A DNA stretch of 35,685 bases from positions 1 to 35,685 of the forward strand of contig NZ_JAUYQL010000033.1 in assembly GCF_030697305.1 (NCBI RefSeq). The letters are read 5' to 3'. The translations under genes and the position numbers were made by a program. The notes under the pieces were generated by a model. The model did not search any database, was not told where the DNA came from, and saw nothing but the letters and a program-made list of their open reading frames with translations. Positions 34,528 through 35,685 of the stretch are shown one piece after another (the first letter of the stretch is position 1; each line of letters starts with the position of its first letter). This stretch comes from Phenylobacterium sp. Its GTDB lineage: Bacteria; Pseudomonadota; Alphaproteobacteria; Caulobacterales; Caulobacteraceae.

Positions 34528-35519
34528 GGTGTGGATCCTGTAAGGATCGTCTCTCGCGCCGCGGCGCCGTCGACCATGGTGTCTAGGCTGATCGGCTGGG
34601 CGGTCGGATCGGACGTGCTTACCGCCGCATAGAAGGCGCGCGTCAGGTCGCGCAAGCCGACGTAGGCTCCCTCGCGACGTGCCGCACGACCGAGCAGGTT
34701 CGCCGACGCCGCAGCCAAGGTCCGACCAGCGGTGGTGAAGGGCCCGGTGATCTTGGCGACGCGCGACACCTGGCCATCCAGCTCGACTGAAAATCCGTGG
34801 AAGCCGTCGATAGCGATGGTCCCGCCCCGCGTCTGGAGTTGCAGCGCGAACCGCGTCGGCCGGGCGTCCAGGCTGATGAAGATGCTGATCAACACACCTT
34901 GCGCGTCAGCGGTAGCCAGCAATTCGCCGGGGGTCGCGCGAACGGTGCGCCAATCCAGCGCGTCGAGCGCCACGTTGGGCATTACGCGCTGCATAATGGA
35001 GAGGGGATGGGGCAGGATCTCGCCCAGCACTTCGGTCTGTCGCGCCACCGGGCCGCCTTCGGCTCCCGCGGAGCATATGTCCAGGTCGATACGCCTCAGG
35101 GCGCCCAGCGCCGGCAAACGCCGGATCGCGCGGCTGAGGGCCGGCTGGAAGGCGTATTGGTGAACCGGGCAAATCTGCACGCCAGCGGCGAGCGCGGCCT
35201 GCGCCAGCTGTTTGGCCTCGTCGCGGGTCTCGACCACCGGCTTCTCAATCAGTGCATGTACGCCCGCGCCGATCAGCTCGAGCGCGATGGGCAGGTGTGT
35301 CGTCGCGGGCGTGCAGACGTGGGCAGCCACGATGCCGCCCGCCGACAACATGGCCTGAGTGGTGGGATAGGTGAGCGCGCCGGGAGCGTTTCTGGCCAGG
35401 GCCGTGGCGGCCGCACCGTCCGGATCGACGACCGCGACGATCCTGGCGCCCAGGCTGCGCGCCGTCGCCAAGTGCCAGCGGCCCATCAGGCCTGCCCCGA
35501 TGATAGCGACATCAAGCAT
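34524..35519 (-). CDS. Gfo/Idh/MocA-family oxidoreductase, divergent substrate domain
   Basis: A 331-aa protein with an intact Rossmann motif GAGLMG (8-13), an acidic D32 at the end of strand 2 (favouring NAD+), and E92-K93-P94. The usual GGG-x-D-x-G-x-H-x2-D signature is replaced by GEILPHPLSIM, keeping only one histidine, so the substrate and perhaps the reaction differ from the other two Gfo/Idh proteins in the window. The ATG at 35519 is the first start of the visible minus-strand train. Its stop overlaps the start of GT2-like copy D, coupling the two. Confidence 0.87.
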   Translation of the reverse strand: MLDVAIIGAGLMGRWHLATARSLGARIVAVVDPDGAAATALARNAPGALTYPTTQAMLSAGGIVAAHVCTPATTHLPIALELIGAGVHALIEKPVVETRDEAKQLAQAALAAGVQICPVHQYAFQPALSRAIRRLPALGALRRIDLDICSAGAEGGPVARQTEVLGEILPHPLSIMQRVMPNVALDALDWRTVRATPGELLATADAQGVLISIFISLDARPTRFALQLQTRGGTIAIDGFHGFSVELDGQVSRVAKITGPFTTAGRTLAAASANLLGRAARREGAYVGLRDLTRAFYAAVSTSDPTAQPISLDTMVDGAAARETILTGSTP

Positions 35520-35638
35520 TTCAGGCGCGCAGGCCAGGCCCGAGCCGCGGGCAGGCGGGTCGGCTCGACATCGGCTCGAGGGTCATCGGGTCCATTCCGC
35601 GCGAGCACGGCCGGCGGCGCAAGGCCCCGGCGCAGCTG

Positions 35639-35685
35639 TCAGGCTGCAACGAGCATGCCATGATCGAAGTTCGTGCGCCCGGCCG
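35639..35685 (-). CDS. Possible C-terminal end of a further minus-strand gene (partial)
   Basis: Reading the minus strand inward from the right edge, one frame gives AGRTNFDHGMLVAA and a stop at 35639. This looks protein-like and would be the tail of a gene that starts outside the window. Another frame stays open to 35521, but its translation is Arg/Pro/Cys-rich and implausible. With only about 15 codons, no family can be given. Bases 35520-35638 would then be a 119-bp promoter gap for the train below. Confidence 0.25.
   Translation of the reverse strand, partial: AGRTNFDHGMLVAA

Noticed and set aside
35521-35685. Minus-strand frame open from the right edge to a stop at 35521
   Set aside because: Its translation is rich in Arg, Pro and Cys and looks non-coding. 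The frame ending at 35639 looks more protein-like.

Overview
The window is GC-rich alphaproteobacterial chromosome, most likely from Caulobacteraceae (Caulobacter/Phenylobacterium type). The support is the recA-alaS gene order next to icd and rpsD, the GAAC-N7-GAAC SOS operator in front of recA, the zinc-free S4 protein, and many small proteins of alphaproteobacterial character. The genus is inference. I recognise no rRNA, tRNA, CRISPR array, transposase or integrase.

Bases 1-1473 hold the 5' part of a calcineurin-like phosphatase and a small Cys-rich hypothetical gene, both on the minus strand. A 37-nt element occurs twice, once upstream of each gene. A cluster of 13-mer inverted and direct repeats and a LexA box precede recA. 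Bases 1474-10349 are housekeeping: recA (with terminator), alaS, an AEC-family permease, NADP isocitrate dehydrogenase, the tRNA 2'-O-methyltransferase trmJ, an alpha/beta hydrolase and rpsD (with promoter and terminator).

From 10498 onward the window is almost entirely a surface-polysaccharide locus. It opens with a monotopic phosphoglycosyl transferase, which would start the glycan on undecaprenyl phosphate. A stretch of micro-proteins and a secreted SPOR-domain protein follows. Next come two large polytopic GT-C/polymerase-like proteins, a Wzx-like flippase, a hexapeptide acyltransferase, a GT4 glycosyltransferase and two SAM methyltransferases. The end is a long minus-strand gene train, read from 35519 down to 24495. 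It has Gfo/Idh oxidoreductases, GT2- and GT4-type glycosyltransferases, a polysaccharide deacetylase, and methyltransferases carrying an N-terminal Trm112-like zinc ribbon. Most junctions in it overlap by 1-4 nt (ATGA, GTGA, TGATG), so translation is probably coupled.

Read together, this looks like a lipid-linked glycan pathway: initiation by the PGT, elongation by GT4/GT2 enzymes, modification by methylation, acylation, deacetylation and oxidoreduction, and export by the flippase. No confident Wzy, no Wza/Wzc and no nucleotide-sugar synthesis genes are visible, so the locus may continue beyond 35685 or depend on other loci.

The most unusual feature is a set of four divergent GT2-like proteins (23632-24498, 26542-27459, 29651-30550, 33676-34527). 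They share a C-terminal membrane segment ending in a GE-x-x-G-Y/K signature. Each has lost a different subset of the GT-A catalytic motifs, and three of the four lie close to Gfo/Idh oxidoreductase genes.
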